Below, one piece after another: positions 51,541-59,948 of a stretch of DNA of 64,000 bases. The stretch is from DATFVB01 sp963714035 (GTDB taxonomy: Bacteria > Acidobacteriota > Thermoanaerobaculia > UBA5066 > DATFVB01). Each line of letters starts with the position of its first letter. Within the stretch, counting starts at the first letter, position 1. The stretch is from the NCBI GenBank assembly GCA_963714035.1, contig OY970224.1, positions 3,658,001-3,722,000 of the forward strand, written 5' to 3'. The notes under the pieces are model-generated. The model had not been told where the DNA came from and searched no databases. It saw nothing but the letters and a program-made list of their open reading frames with translations. The position numbers and the translations under genes are program-made.

Positions 51541-52143
51541 CTAGAACCGGTAGGAAACGCCGGCGTTGGCCGTCACGAGCGTGCGGTGCGGATCCGTCTG
51601 CAGGAAGTGGGCGGTGACTCGTCCGACGACCCCGAGACTCCGCCAGACCGTGAGCTGCGCATCCACGCCGAAGTGGATTCCCCAGACGGTTTCGGCCTTG
51701 TCCGCCGTGGCGGCGAGCAGCCCTTCGGGAACGCCGGGATCGACCCGGTAGATGCCGACCCCTCCGAAGAGGCCGGAAGTCCATGCGGATTCGACGAAGT
51801 TGTAGGACGTCGAGACGAGCCCGTAGTCGACCCGGTTGCGCATGTCCGACGGGCCCGTGAGCGTCGCGCCGCCGACCTTGACCGGCTCTCCGGCGTTGTG
51901 CGCGGCGACGTGCATCCGTCCGAGGGTCGCGCGGAGCAGGACGTGCTCCTCGACCTCGAAATCCCCCCAGAAATTGACGTCGCTCCGCTCGAATTCGCTG
52001 AAGCTGAAATGGGTCTCGGCCGACTCGACGAGGCCGCCCGAAGCGCCCACGCCGAAACTCTGCGACCGGGTCAGCTGGGCGCGCGCCGCCGCGGCGAGCG
52101 AGAGAGCGAGGACGAAAACGGCCCCGAAGCGGAAGATGCGCAC
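51541..52143 (-). CDS. Small outer-membrane beta-barrel protein
   Basis: 200 residues from GTG 52143, preceded by AAGGAGG. Signal peptide MRIFRFGAVFVLALSLAAAARA, then about eight amphipathic strands (LLRATLGRMHVAAHN, GLVSTSYNFVE, GVGIYRVD, GIHFGVDAQLTVW) and a C-terminal VTANAGVSYRF with terminal Phe. Size and strand pattern fit an eight-stranded OmpA/OmpW-like barrel. Ligand unknown. Confidence 0.82.
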   Translation of the reverse strand: MRIFRFGAVFVLALSLAAAARAQLTRSQSFGVGASGGLVESAETHFSFSEFERSDVNFWGDFEVEEHVLLRATLGRMHVAAHNAGEPVKVGGATLTGPSDMRNRVDYGLVSTSYNFVESAWTSGLFGGVGIYRVDPGVPEGLLAATADKAETVWGIHFGVDAQLTVWRSLGVVGRVTAHFLQTDPHRTLVTANAGVSYRF

Positions 52144-52626
52144 GCCGCCTCCTTCGATGCGCCGACTCTACCCTCCGCCTTCGGAGGCGTCAAACGCTAT
52201 ACGGCGAGGCGACCCGATCCGTTTTCGGGTCGGCCTCGCGCGGCGGGGCCAGTCACGGAAGCCGGCCTCGGGTCGCGTGTTGGGGGAAAGTGAAGGCGGG
52301 TCCCGTACGCGATGCGGATCGGGCGTTGGAAGCGGTCGAAGTGTGGCCCTGGTGGGGCGCCGGAGCGGTCGAGCCGAGAAGGCGAGCCGCGGAGGGCACA
52401 TCGCGGAAAGTGTGAGCGCAAAGCGCGCATTTCCATGCGCGCGGCGCGCTCTCTCCTGAGCGAAGCGAAGGACCTGGCAACCGGAGCAGATCCTTCGTCG
52501 CTTCCGCCTGCGCTCTCCGAGCTACGGCGGACGAGTCGCGCCTCAGGATGACATGCTCCGGAGGTCCGCGATCTGGGAGGCCGCGGCGTTCCAGCCGCGC
52601 AGCGGCGCGCGCGAGGCCGACGTGCG
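52144..52626. repeat. Gene-free 483 bp with dispersed inverted repeat
   Basis: No credible gene. TCCTGAGCGAAGCGAAGGAC (from 52454) is inverted against GATCCTTCG (from 52489) and CTCAGGA (52542-52548), giving a nested hairpin. A related half copy lies at 54920-54960. Earlier sequence holds a weak direct repeat (GGGGGAAAGTG / GCGGAAAGTG). Confidence 0.6.
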
Positions 52627-53442
52627 TTACTCGGAGGCTTTGATGATCGCCAGCCCCTTCTGCCCGTAAAACCGCCCGAGCAGCGCATAGTAGGCGCCGG
52701 TATCCTTCAGCTTCTTCAGGTTCTCGTTCAAGAGCGCCGTGAGGTCCGATCCGGGGCGAAGCGCGAACGCGTAGTTCTGCTTGTCCGGGAGAGACCAGGC
52801 GATCTCGAGATTCGGATATTTCGTCGCGTAGGTCATCGCCATCGGAGAATCGGTCACGCTGAAGTCGGCGGTGCCGTCGGCGACCTTCGAGAAAAGATCG
52901 CTCTGGTTCTCGGTGTACTCGACTTTCACCTTCGGCGCCTTGAGACACTCCTTCTCCCACGTGGTGCCCCGCTGGGTGATCGCCCGGCGGCCCGCGAGCG
53001 CCGCGAAGGAGCGCGCGGTCTCGCCGCGCCGGACGACGACGGTTTCCCGCACGGGGAGATACGAATCCGAGAGATCGACGAGCCGGCGCCGGTCCGGCGT
53101 GTCCGTGATCGAGGCCGCCGCGATGTCTCCCTCCCCTCGCGCGAGCGCCGGGAAGATCGTGTCGAAAGCGGGGACGATCACGACCTGCGCCTGCGCGCCG
53201 AGCGCCCGCGCGAACGAGCGAAGCACCTGGTATTCGATTCCGTCGTATCCCGATTCCGTCCGGTAGATCAGCCGGGACACGTCGTTCGGATCGGAGAGGT
53301 CGGTCAGGATCCGCAGCGTGTGCGTCGCTTTCACCCGCTGCAGGTCCGACGCGGCCGCGGGAGCGGCGACCGCCGATGCGGTGAGCCGCGCGCAGGAAGC
53401 CGCGAGCACCGCGCAGGAAATCGTCCGGAGCCGGGATTTCAC
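52627..53442 (-). CDS. Extracellular solute-binding protein, family 3
   Basis: 271 residues from GTG 53442. Signal peptide, then a periplasmic-binding fold with LRILTDLSDPNDVSRLIYRTESGYDGIEYQVLRSFARALG, FPALARGEGDIAAASITDTPDRRRLVDLSDSYL, and TADFSVTDSPMAMTYATKYPNLEIAW. Family 3 proteins bind amino acids or act as the sensory part of lytic transglycosylases (MltF); no permease or ATPase is adjacent, so the partner is unknown. CAGAAT lies 6 nt before the GTG with no Shine-Dalgarno. Divergent from dnaJ, whose GTG is 71 bp away. Confidence 0.88.
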   Translation of the reverse strand: MKSRLRTISCAVLAASCARLTASAVAAPAAASDLQRVKATHTLRILTDLSDPNDVSRLIYRTESGYDGIEYQVLRSFARALGAQAQVVIVPAFDTIFPALARGEGDIAAASITDTPDRRRLVDLSDSYLPVRETVVVRRGETARSFAALAGRRAITQRGTTWEKECLKAPKVKVEYTENQSDLFSKVADGTADFSVTDSPMAMTYATKYPNLEIAWSLPDKQNYAFALRPGSDLTALLNENLKKLKDTGAYYALLGRFYGQKGLAIIKASE

Positions 53443-53512
53443 GCCGCCATTCTGCGCGTTCCGCGCCCTTCCGCGCAACCGGCCCGCGCGCCGCGCGTCG
53501 TATGATCGCCGC

Positions 53513-54511
53513 GTGAAGAAGGACTACTACGAGGCGCTCGGCGTCGCGAAGGGAACGAGCGAAGCCGACATCAAGAAGGCGTATCGGAAGCTCGCCCGGA
53601 AGCTTCATCCCGACGTGAATCCGGGGGATGCGACCGCGCAGAAGAAGTTCCAGGAGATCCAGGAGGCCTACGAAGTCCTCCAGGATCCCGAAAAGCGAAA
53701 AGCGTACGACCGATTCGGCCATGCGGGGCCGCGGGTCGAGGAGCCTTCCGAGGGCGGATTCGATTTCGGAGGGTACGGATTCGGCGGCGGCGCTCCGGGC
53801 GGCGGCGCCTCGTTCGAGGACCTCGGCGGGATCTTCGGGAACCTCTTCGGCGGGGGCGGCGGCGGGTTCCGCGGAGGGGCGATGGCGGCCGATTCGCGCG
53901 CCACGATGGAGATCCCGTTCCGGACGTCGGTCTTCGGGGGGACGCTCCAGCTCCAGACCACGCGCCGCGTCGTGTGCCCCACCTGCCACGGGACCGGCCG
54001 CAAGGGGCGCGCCGCCTGCCCGACGTGCCGCGGCCAGGGACGGATCGCGAGCATGGAGAAGCTGAAGGTGAACGTCCCCGCGGGCATCCGCGACGGGGGA
54101 ACGATCCGGATTCCCGGAAAGGGAGACACGGGGAGCGACGGGTCCGCGGGAGATCTCTACGTGACGATCAGGGTTTCTCCGCATCCCTACTTCGAGCGGC
54201 GCGACGACGACATCCTCGGCGTCGTGCCGATCACGATCCGCGAGGCGTACTCCGGCGCGGAGATCTCCGTTCCGACGATCCACGGGCGGATCCGCGCGAA
54301 GGTCCCGCCCGGGACCCAGGGCGGACAGCGGTTCCGGCTGAGGGGAAAAGGCGTGCGCGATCCGCGCACCGAAGCGTCGGGCGACCACGTGTACACGGTC
54401 AGGCTCGTCGTGCCGAAGAACCTCACCCCCGCCGGGCGCGAAGCCGCGGCGCTCTTCGATTCGCTGTACGAGGGGGACCCGAGGACGGGGCTGCCGGACG
54501 GGCTGGATTAG
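53513..54511 (+). CDS. DnaJ-like co-chaperone with half zinc finger
   Basis: 332 residues from GTG 53513. J domain (YYEALGVAKGTSEADIKKAYRKLARKLHPDVNPGD with HPD), Gly/Phe-rich region to about residue 125, a short zinc region with only two CxxCxGxG repeats (CPTCHGTG, CPTCRGQG) instead of four, then the two C-terminal peptide-binding domains. Canonical DnaJ has about 375 residues and CbpA has no zinc finger, so this is intermediate. TATGAT lies 6 nt before the GTG. It probably serves DnaK of 24.8 kb. Confidence 0.9.
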   Translation: MKKDYYEALGVAKGTSEADIKKAYRKLARKLHPDVNPGDATAQKKFQEIQEAYEVLQDPEKRKAYDRFGHAGPRVEEPSEGGFDFGGYGFGGGAPGGGASFEDLGGIFGNLFGGGGGGFRGGAMAADSRATMEIPFRTSVFGGTLQLQTTRRVVCPTCHGTGRKGRAACPTCRGQGRIASMEKLKVNVPAGIRDGGTIRIPGKGDTGSDGSAGDLYVTIRVSPHPYFERRDDDILGVVPITIREAYSGAEISVPTIHGRIRAKVPPGTQGGQRFRLRGKGVRDPRTEASGDHVYTVRLVVPKNLTPAGREAAALFDSLYEGDPRTGLPDGLD

Positions 54512-54998
54512 CCCGTCGGCCGCCCCGCGGCGGCGACTCACGTCGCGCGCTGGAATTCCTCGCGGAGACTAATCGCGCCGTGACCTCCGCGGCTCGCCTC
54601 GTTCCCTCATCCGGCGGCTTGCAGCCGCCACCTTCTCCCGCAGGGAGAAGTAGCGCTGCGGCTCGCTTCGCTCGCGGCCTTGTGTGGCCCGACCGCTTCG
54701 GCGCCCCACGCGAAGCCATGCTCGGGCGTCCGGGAACGGCCGCGCCACGTAGTAATACACGAAATCCGGGAGTGCTTCCTCGACGATGAGACGCGGCGAG
54801 ACGTGTGGGAAGGTGCGTTCGCGGCGCCCGCCGGCGCGCGAGGCGTACTGACGAAAGTACGTTGAACGCGGCGGCGGGCGCCGCGAACGCGCATAACCGC
54901 GCGTCTCGCCGCGTCGGGAGATCCTTCGGCTCGCTCGTTTGCGACGAGCTCGCTCAGGATAGAGTTCCCCGCGCTCACGACGGTGAGCGCTCCGAACT
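54512..54998. other. Gene-free 487 bp carrying palindromic repeats
   Basis: No credible gene. It holds GGCGGCTTGCAGCCGCC near 54612, palindromic copy 4 at 54790-54915, and directly after it a half copy of the AGATCCTTCG...CTCAGGAT repeat (54920-54960). Confidence 0.65.
54790..54915 (+). repeat. 126-bp palindromic intergenic repeat, copy 4
   Basis: Outer arms GACGCGGCGA (54790-54799) and TCGCCGCGTC (54906-54915). The middle stem pairs GCGTTCGCGGCGCCCGCCG with CGGCGGGCGCCGCGAACGC. The apical stem CGTACT (54844-54849) pairs with AGTACG (54856-54861), one pair longer than in the other copies. Flanks match copy 1. Confidence 0.87.
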
Positions 54999-56060
54999 CT
55001 AATTCTGGATGGCCATTTTGCGGATGAGCGACACCGCCGCATCCGCGCCGAGGGCAGGAGTGAGCGTCACCGTCCGCGTCGGGGTCCACTGCGTTCCGTC
55101 GGATATCGAGTAATTGACGTGTCCGGGATCCGACTGCCAGTAGATCGTCGGCTCGTAGTTGCTCCCGACGACGCTTCCGAGGAGCGTCACTCCCGTGGGC
55201 ACCGCCGCGAGGATCGGAGAAGAGTTGTGTCCGAGGATGACGACGACGTGGCGGCCGTGGAGCGGATCGATCACGCTCCGGAAATCGGACGGAAACGTGA
55301 TCTGCGCGACCTGGAGCGTCTGGCTCGCGACGTCGGCGAAGGTCGCGAGCAGCATCGACGAAAGTCCGTCCTGCTGGATCGAAGGCGATTCGTAGAGGGG
55401 GCTGCCGAGGATCGCCGGCCACTCGATCGTCTGGCTTCCGACGAGCTCGGGCAGATCATAGATCTGGATGTCGGCGAGGTCGAAACTGCCGTTCTCGACG
55501 AAAATCGGCGCGAATCGCGCGCGTGGCTTCACGGAGCCTTCCCACCAGATCACCGAGATCACCGACCGCTCGGAATCCACTTCGTTGCCCGATGCGTCGA
55601 GGTCCTGCACCGTCTGGTGCGTGATGAGGATCTGCGGGTTGTTCGCGAAGCTGAAGACCCCGGACGGAAGGAGCTGCGACTGGACCCAGATCCCCTTCTG
55701 GAAGATCGCGAACTGGATGGAGTTGATGATCTGGAACCGGTCGTTCCACACGAGCACGAGCGACTGCGAGAGCGAGTCGTACGCGAGATCGAACTGGTCC
55801 TTCGGATCCGGATTCGTCGTGCCGGGGATGATCCCGGACTGCGCGACGCCGGTCTGGTCCGTCGAATCCCACCGGATCACGAAATCGTTCGGCGCCGCGG
55901 CCGTGCCGTTCGGCTCGAACGTCGAGTAGAGGCCGGACTGCACGTGGTAGAGCGTCCCGTCCGCCGTCAGGAGCGAGCGTTCCTCGGCGCCCGCGGCGGC
56001 GGCGAAGGCCGCGGCGGCGATTCCGAGGAGCGAGGCGACGAGGAGCCGGCGACGCTTCAC
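54999..56060 (-). CDS. Secreted protein of unknown function
   Basis: 353 residues from GTG 56060, preceded by GAGGAG. Signal peptide KRRRLLVASLLGIAAAAFAAAAGA, then a beta-rich body with repeated blades such as FDLAYDSLSQSLVLVWNDRF, NPQILITHQTVQDLD, SVISVIWWEGSV and GLSSMLLATFADVA, which suggests a propeller-like fold. No Cys. Follows the TPR gene by 10 bp, so the pair is probably one transcript. I do not recognise a family. Confidence 0.75.
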   Translation of the reverse strand: MKRRRLLVASLLGIAAAAFAAAAGAEERSLLTADGTLYHVQSGLYSTFEPNGTAAAPNDFVIRWDSTDQTGVAQSGIIPGTTNPDPKDQFDLAYDSLSQSLVLVWNDRFQIINSIQFAIFQKGIWVQSQLLPSGVFSFANNPQILITHQTVQDLDASGNEVDSERSVISVIWWEGSVKPRARFAPIFVENGSFDLADIQIYDLPELVGSQTIEWPAILGSPLYESPSIQQDGLSSMLLATFADVASQTLQVAQITFPSDFRSVIDPLHGRHVVVILGHNSSPILAAVPTGVTLLGSVVGSNYEPTIYWQSDPGHVNYSISDGTQWTPTRTVTLTPALGADAAVSLIRKMAIQN

Positions 56061-56070
56061 GATGCTCTCC

Positions 56071-56970
56071 TCATGCCCTCAGGTTGATCATCCCCACCAC
56101 GTTCACCTGGTGGAGGAAGCCCTTCAGGGACGGAAAATCGGGGTAGAACTTCGACAGCGCGTCGAAGTGCTGCTCGGCGTCGCCGCGACGTCCGACCTCG
56201 GAGTAGATCTCTCCGAGGAGGTAATGCGAGTTCTTGACCACCTTCTCCTGCCCGAACTCCTGCCCGAGGGCGAGCGCCTGAATTCCCCACCGCTCCGCCT
56301 CGTCGTAGTGCTCGAGCTTCAGGTGCCCCAGGCAGAGATCGAGGTTGGGGAAGGTCGTGAACGACCTCGCGCCCATCGCGTCGAACTGGTTCAACGCGCG
56401 TTCGACGATCGGGAGACCGATCGAAACTTCATCGCAGGCGATGTAGACGTATCCGATGTTGTCTTCCGCCACGGCCGTTTCGCGCGTCGTGTCCTGGTCG
56501 CAGTCTGAGTAGATCTCGACCGCCTCGCGGAACATCGGAAGCGCGTTCTGGAAACGGCTCTCGGACAGCTCGAGGCTCCCGAGGAGGTTGAGCGACACGC
56601 CCTTGAGATAAGAATGCACTCCTTCGGAGCGGCCGATGGACATCTGCGCGTAGCTCCGCGCCTTGGCATATTCCTTCCGCAGCTCGTGGGCGCAGGCGGC
56701 GGTGTACGCCGCGAAGGCCCCGAGGCGGCCATCGGGATGCCGCAGCACGACTTCCTTGAGGGAGGAGAGATCGAAGTCGTTGCGCTCCATTTCGACGAGC
56801 GTCGCGATCCGGTTGCACAGGAACAGGTCCTCGGTTTCCCGGAGCTTCCAGGTGCGCGCGAGCGTCAGGCCTTCGTCGAGGAGAACGAGGGCGCGGTCAC
56901 AGTCCCCCTGCCACACGGCTTCGCGCGCCGTCTGGCGAAGGAATTCGAGGTGCTTTCGGCGATCGCTCAT
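56071..56970 (-). CDS. TPR-repeat protein
   Basis: 299 residues, cytosolic, no signal peptide. Helical pairs of TPR type throughout: REAVWQGDCDRALVLLDEGLTLA, LGAFAAYTAACAHELRKEYAKA, YLKGVSLNLLGSLELSESRFQNA, AVAEDNIGYVYIACDEVSIG, LGHLKLEHYDEAERWGIQAL, SHYLLGEIYSEVGRRGDA. Such arrays resemble the TPR part of XRE-TPR regulators, and an XRE gene lies 63 bp upstream on the same strand, as if a fused regulator had been split. Function inferred only. Confidence 0.82.
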   Translation of the reverse strand: MSDRRKHLEFLRQTAREAVWQGDCDRALVLLDEGLTLARTWKLRETEDLFLCNRIATLVEMERNDFDLSSLKEVVLRHPDGRLGAFAAYTAACAHELRKEYAKARSYAQMSIGRSEGVHSYLKGVSLNLLGSLELSESRFQNALPMFREAVEIYSDCDQDTTRETAVAEDNIGYVYIACDEVSIGLPIVERALNQFDAMGARSFTTFPNLDLCLGHLKLEHYDEAERWGIQALALGQEFGQEKVVKNSHYLLGEIYSEVGRRGDAEQHFDALSKFYPDFPSLKGFLHQVNVVGMINLRA

Positions 56971-57033
56971 CTTTGCTCGCGGATCTTTGGGAATGTACCA
57001 CCGGGGCGCCGGAAAACAAGGGGAAAAAGGAGT

Positions 57034-57393
57034 TTATTCGCCCGGGTCGCCCTTTCGCTGCGACATCTTGAAACGGATGAAGTCCCGGACCTCGCGCCGC
57101 GATTCTTCGTCGAGCGCGAGAAAATCCTTCCACAGCTGGCGGTCGTCGTCCGCGGACGGCGACCCGGCGTCGTCGAAGAACGACCCCATGTCGAGCTCGA
57201 AGACCGCGAGGATCTTGAAGAGCGTGTCGAGACCGACCTTGTATTCCCCTTTTTCCATTCGCGAGAGGTCCGACTGGAGAACGCCGATCTTTTCGGAAAG
57301 CTCGGTTTGCGTGAGATTTCTCCCTTTCCGGAGGGCCCGGATCCTCGCGCCCACCTGGTTCTGCCGCGACGGAGAGAAATGCTGTTGCACCAT
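57034..57393 (-). CDS. XRE-family transcriptional regulator
   Basis: 119 residues. HTH_3 domain at about 14-70: VGARIRALRKGRNLTQTELSEKIGVLQSDLSRMEKGEYKVGLDTLFKILAVFELD. The C-terminal 45 residues are acidic and helical (ALDEESRREVRDFIRFKM). It is divergent from the ABC permease with 29 bp between start codons and overlapping promoters, so it may control both. The downstream TPR gene could encode its effector-sensing partner. Confidence 0.9.
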   Translation of the reverse strand: MVQQHFSPSRQNQVGARIRALRKGRNLTQTELSEKIGVLQSDLSRMEKGEYKVGLDTLFKILAVFELDMGSFFDDAGSPSADDDRQLWKDFLALDEESRREVRDFIRFKMSQRKGDPGE

Positions 57394-57413
57394 ATTCCCC
57401 GCGTCAATATAAT
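57385..57413 (+). promoter_or_regulatory. Promoter of the ABC permease, overlapping the XRE start
   Basis: TTGCAC (57385-57390), 17 bp, TATAAT (57408-57413), 9 nt to the permease ATG. The minus strand reads ATTATATTGACG across the same bases, giving a -10-like TTATAT 15 nt before the XRE ATG. One short site therefore serves both directions. Confidence 0.6.
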
Positions 57414-57422
57414 CCCCTTCCT

Positions 57423-58223
57423 ATGAAAGTCAAGTCCGAGGGGCGGCGGCCCGGGAACTCGCTGTATCTGCTGTCGGAACTGGTCGTTCGCGACCTCCGG
57501 TCGCGGTACGTCGGCTCGTTCCTCGGGCCTTTCTGGGCGCTCCTCGCGCCTCTGGCCTGGGTCGTCATCTACACGTTCGTCTTCTCGGTCGTCCTGAAGA
57601 TCCCCCTCTCGGGGGAACCGCCGGGGGTCGTCTTTCCGGAATACCTCCTGGCCGGCTTCATCCCGTGGCTCGCCGTGCAGGAAGGGCTCATGCGGTCGGC
57701 GACGTGCCTGACCGACAACTCCGCGATGGTGAAGAAGGCGGTCTTTCCGAAGCAGACGCTCGTCGCCACGGTCGTGCTGTCGGCCGTCGTCAACGAGATG
57801 ATCGGGCTCGTCCTCTATTCGGCCTACCTCGCCTGGCGAGGCCACTTCTCCCCGCTCTGGGCCGCGGCCGCGATCCCCCTTCTCGCGCTCCAGATCCTGG
57901 CCACCTTCGGCGTCGGCTGTCTGCTCGCCGGGCTCCAGGTTTTCCTGCGCGACACGGCCCAGGTCGCCGGGCTGGCGCTCGCGATGGTCGCTTTCCTGAC
58001 GCCGATCTTCTACCCCGTCTCGATCGTCCCCGCCCGCTTCCGATGGGTCGTCTCCGCCAATCCGGTCGCGCATCTGGTCGAGGGTTTCCGCGACGCTTTC
58101 TTCCGGCGCGCCCTGCCCCCGGCAGGCTCGATCGCGTTCCTGCTCGTCTTCTCCACCATCGCGGCGATGCTCGGATCGCTCCTCTTCGCGAAGGCCGAAC
58201 CGCATTTCGCCGATCTTCTGTGA
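57423..58223 (+). CDS. ABC-2 type polysaccharide export permease
   Basis: 266 residues, inner membrane, six predicted membrane segments. RDLRSRYVGSFLGPFWALLAPLAWVVIY at the N-terminus and FLTPIFYPVSIVPARFRWVVSANPVAHLVEGFR near the C-terminus are typical of Wzm/TagG exporters of O-antigen or teichoic-acid glycans. The partner ATPase (Wzt/TagH) is not next to it or anywhere in the window, so it must be encoded elsewhere. TATAAT 9 nt before the ATG suggests leaderless transcription. Confidence 0.9.
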   Translation: MKVKSEGRRPGNSLYLLSELVVRDLRSRYVGSFLGPFWALLAPLAWVVIYTFVFSVVLKIPLSGEPPGVVFPEYLLAGFIPWLAVQEGLMRSATCLTDNSAMVKKAVFPKQTLVATVVLSAVVNEMIGLVLYSAYLAWRGHFSPLWAAAAIPLLALQILATFGVGCLLAGLQVFLRDTAQVAGLALAMVAFLTPIFYPVSIVPARFRWVVSANPVAHLVEGFRDAFFRRALPPAGSIAFLLVFSTIAAMLGSLLFAKAEPHFADLL

Positions 58224-58242
58224 ACGATTGAAAGGAGCCTCG

Positions 58243-59946
58243 ATGTCACACCGGGTCAGCCCGTGGGCGGCGGCCGTCTGGGCCGCGGCCGCTCTCGCCG
58301 CCCTCTCCGCCTGCTCGTCCTCGTCGTCGAAGTCAGCCTCGTCTCCCCCCGCTCCCGCGGCGAGCGCGGCCGCACCGGCAGCGGCTTCCCCGCCGGCCGC
58401 GCCGTCCCCGTCCCCAACCGCCAGGCCGATGACGGCGGCGAATCCGGACGTCGTCGAGGAGAGTCCGAGTTACTACGTCCAGCGCTACAAGAAGAGCGAC
58501 ATGGTGAAGGTGGACGACTCGCACGTGCGTCTGCCGTTCATGAAAGCGACGATGCCGCTCGCCCGGGAAGATGCCGACTATTACTACGTCCGCGTCGAGA
58601 AGACCTCCGCGGAGGAGATGGACGCGGCGGCGGCGGAGCGCCGGAAAAAAGAAGCCGAAGGGGCCGCTGAGGCACGCTCCGAGCTCGAGCGCCAGGCGAA
58701 GGCGAGCCCGCTCGTCGTCACCCCGGAGCAGTTCGAGAGCCTCGCCCCGGCCCGCGCCGCGAGCGGCGTGCGTTTCGAGCGCGCGGGCGCGGGGCTTCCG
58801 GACAAGGGTCAGTGGCGCCAGAACATCGCCGTCGCCGATATCGACGGCGACGGACGCCCGGACATCGTCGCGACTCCCGCCCGCCTCGGCGGCGGCGGAC
58901 TCTTCCGCGTCTGGTCCGGGGACGGACAGGGAAATTTCCGACAGATGAATATCGAGGTCGTCGACAAGGCGGGGAAAGCGATTTCGCCGTCGCTCGCCTA
59001 CGGCGGCGTGGCGGTCGGCGATCTCGACGGAGACGGACGCCCCGACGTCGTCACCGCGTCGCACGCGGGAACGGTGCACGTCTTTCTCAACCGCGGCCAT
59101 GGAAGATTCGTGATGGCGGACGCCGGCCTGCCCCCCCGCCTTTCCTCGCAGGCGGTCGCGATTTTCGACGTCAACGGCGACCGGCGGCCGGACATCGTCG
59201 TCTCCCAGGACATCATCAACAACGATCTCCGGAGGAAGACGGGGAAGGACACCAACCAGGTTCGGGTGTTCTTGAACGACGGCAGGGGGGGCTGGACCAA
59301 AGACCCGGGCGCGCCGCAGGGGGCGTGCTTTTCGTTCAACGTCTTTCCGATCGACGTGACCGGCGCGACGCCGGCCCGGGACATCCTGACCGGCTGCCGC
59401 GCCCTCGGGGGCTGGGGACTCACGTGGAAGAACGACGGTAAGGGCAAGTTCGACAACGAGCTCTTCGACATCATCGAGCAGGCGGCTTATCACTTCGCGG
59501 TGGCGCCCGGAACGATGGGCGCCGAACGTCGATCCGCGTTCGCCGATCTCTACGAGAAGCGCGCAGGGGCGCTCCAGGCCGAGGGGCTCAACGTCTATTT
59601 CAAGGACGCTTCCGGCTGGCACAAGGTCCCCATCTGGCGCGAGAAGGGGTACAGGGCCTACCTTGTCTCGGTCGCCATGGGGGACCTCGACGGGGACGGC
59701 CTCGACGACGTGGTTTTCCCGGACCGGACCGCCGGTAGAGTCCGGATCTTCTTCCAGCAACGGGATGGCCGTTTCCTGGAAGCCCCTGAAAATATGGAGC
59801 CTCCTCTCGATTCCCCGGCTGTCGACACGCGACTGGTGGACGTAAACGGCGACGGCCGGCTCGACATAATCCTCGCGAAGACCGTATTTTCGGAGTCTCC
59901 GAAGGACCCGGGGGGAATCGAAGTGCTCCTGAACCGGGGCCGCTGA
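58243..59946 (+). CDS. FG-GAP/VCBS-repeat lipoprotein
   Basis: 567 residues from ATG 58243, with AAAGGAG 6 nt upstream. Lipobox LAALSAC near residue 24 followed by a Ser/Ala/Pro-rich tether. The body has FG-GAP-type repeats with calcium-binding DxDGDGxxD motifs: DIDGDGRPDI, DLDGDGRPDV, DVNGDRRPDI, DLDGDGLDDV and DVNGDGRLDI, which build a beta-propeller. Probably displayed on the outer membrane; ligand unknown. Follows the permease by 19 nt, so possibly co-transcribed, which hints at a surface-glycan link. Confidence 0.85.
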   Translation: MSHRVSPWAAAVWAAAALAALSACSSSSSKSASSPPAPAASAAAPAAASPPAAPSPSPTARPMTAANPDVVEESPSYYVQRYKKSDMVKVDDSHVRLPFMKATMPLAREDADYYYVRVEKTSAEEMDAAAAERRKKEAEGAAEARSELERQAKASPLVVTPEQFESLAPARAASGVRFERAGAGLPDKGQWRQNIAVADIDGDGRPDIVATPARLGGGGLFRVWSGDGQGNFRQMNIEVVDKAGKAISPSLAYGGVAVGDLDGDGRPDVVTASHAGTVHVFLNRGHGRFVMADAGLPPRLSSQAVAIFDVNGDRRPDIVVSQDIINNDLRRKTGKDTNQVRVFLNDGRGGWTKDPGAPQGACFSFNVFPIDVTGATPARDILTGCRALGGWGLTWKNDGKGKFDNELFDIIEQAAYHFAVAPGTMGAERRSAFADLYEKRAGALQAEGLNVYFKDASGWHKVPIWREKGYRAYLVSVAMGDLDGDGLDDVVFPDRTAGRVRIFFQQRDGRFLEAPENMEPPLDSPAVDTRLVDVNGDGRLDIILAKTVFSESPKDPGGIEVLLNRGR

Positions 59947-59948
59947 GA

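Noticed and set aside
54569..55422. Minus-strand frames of 157-271 codons across the 54.5-55.0 kb gap
   Set aside because: They run through palindromic repeats and into the antisense of the secreted-protein gene; composition is Arg/Ser-rich and no start signal is present.
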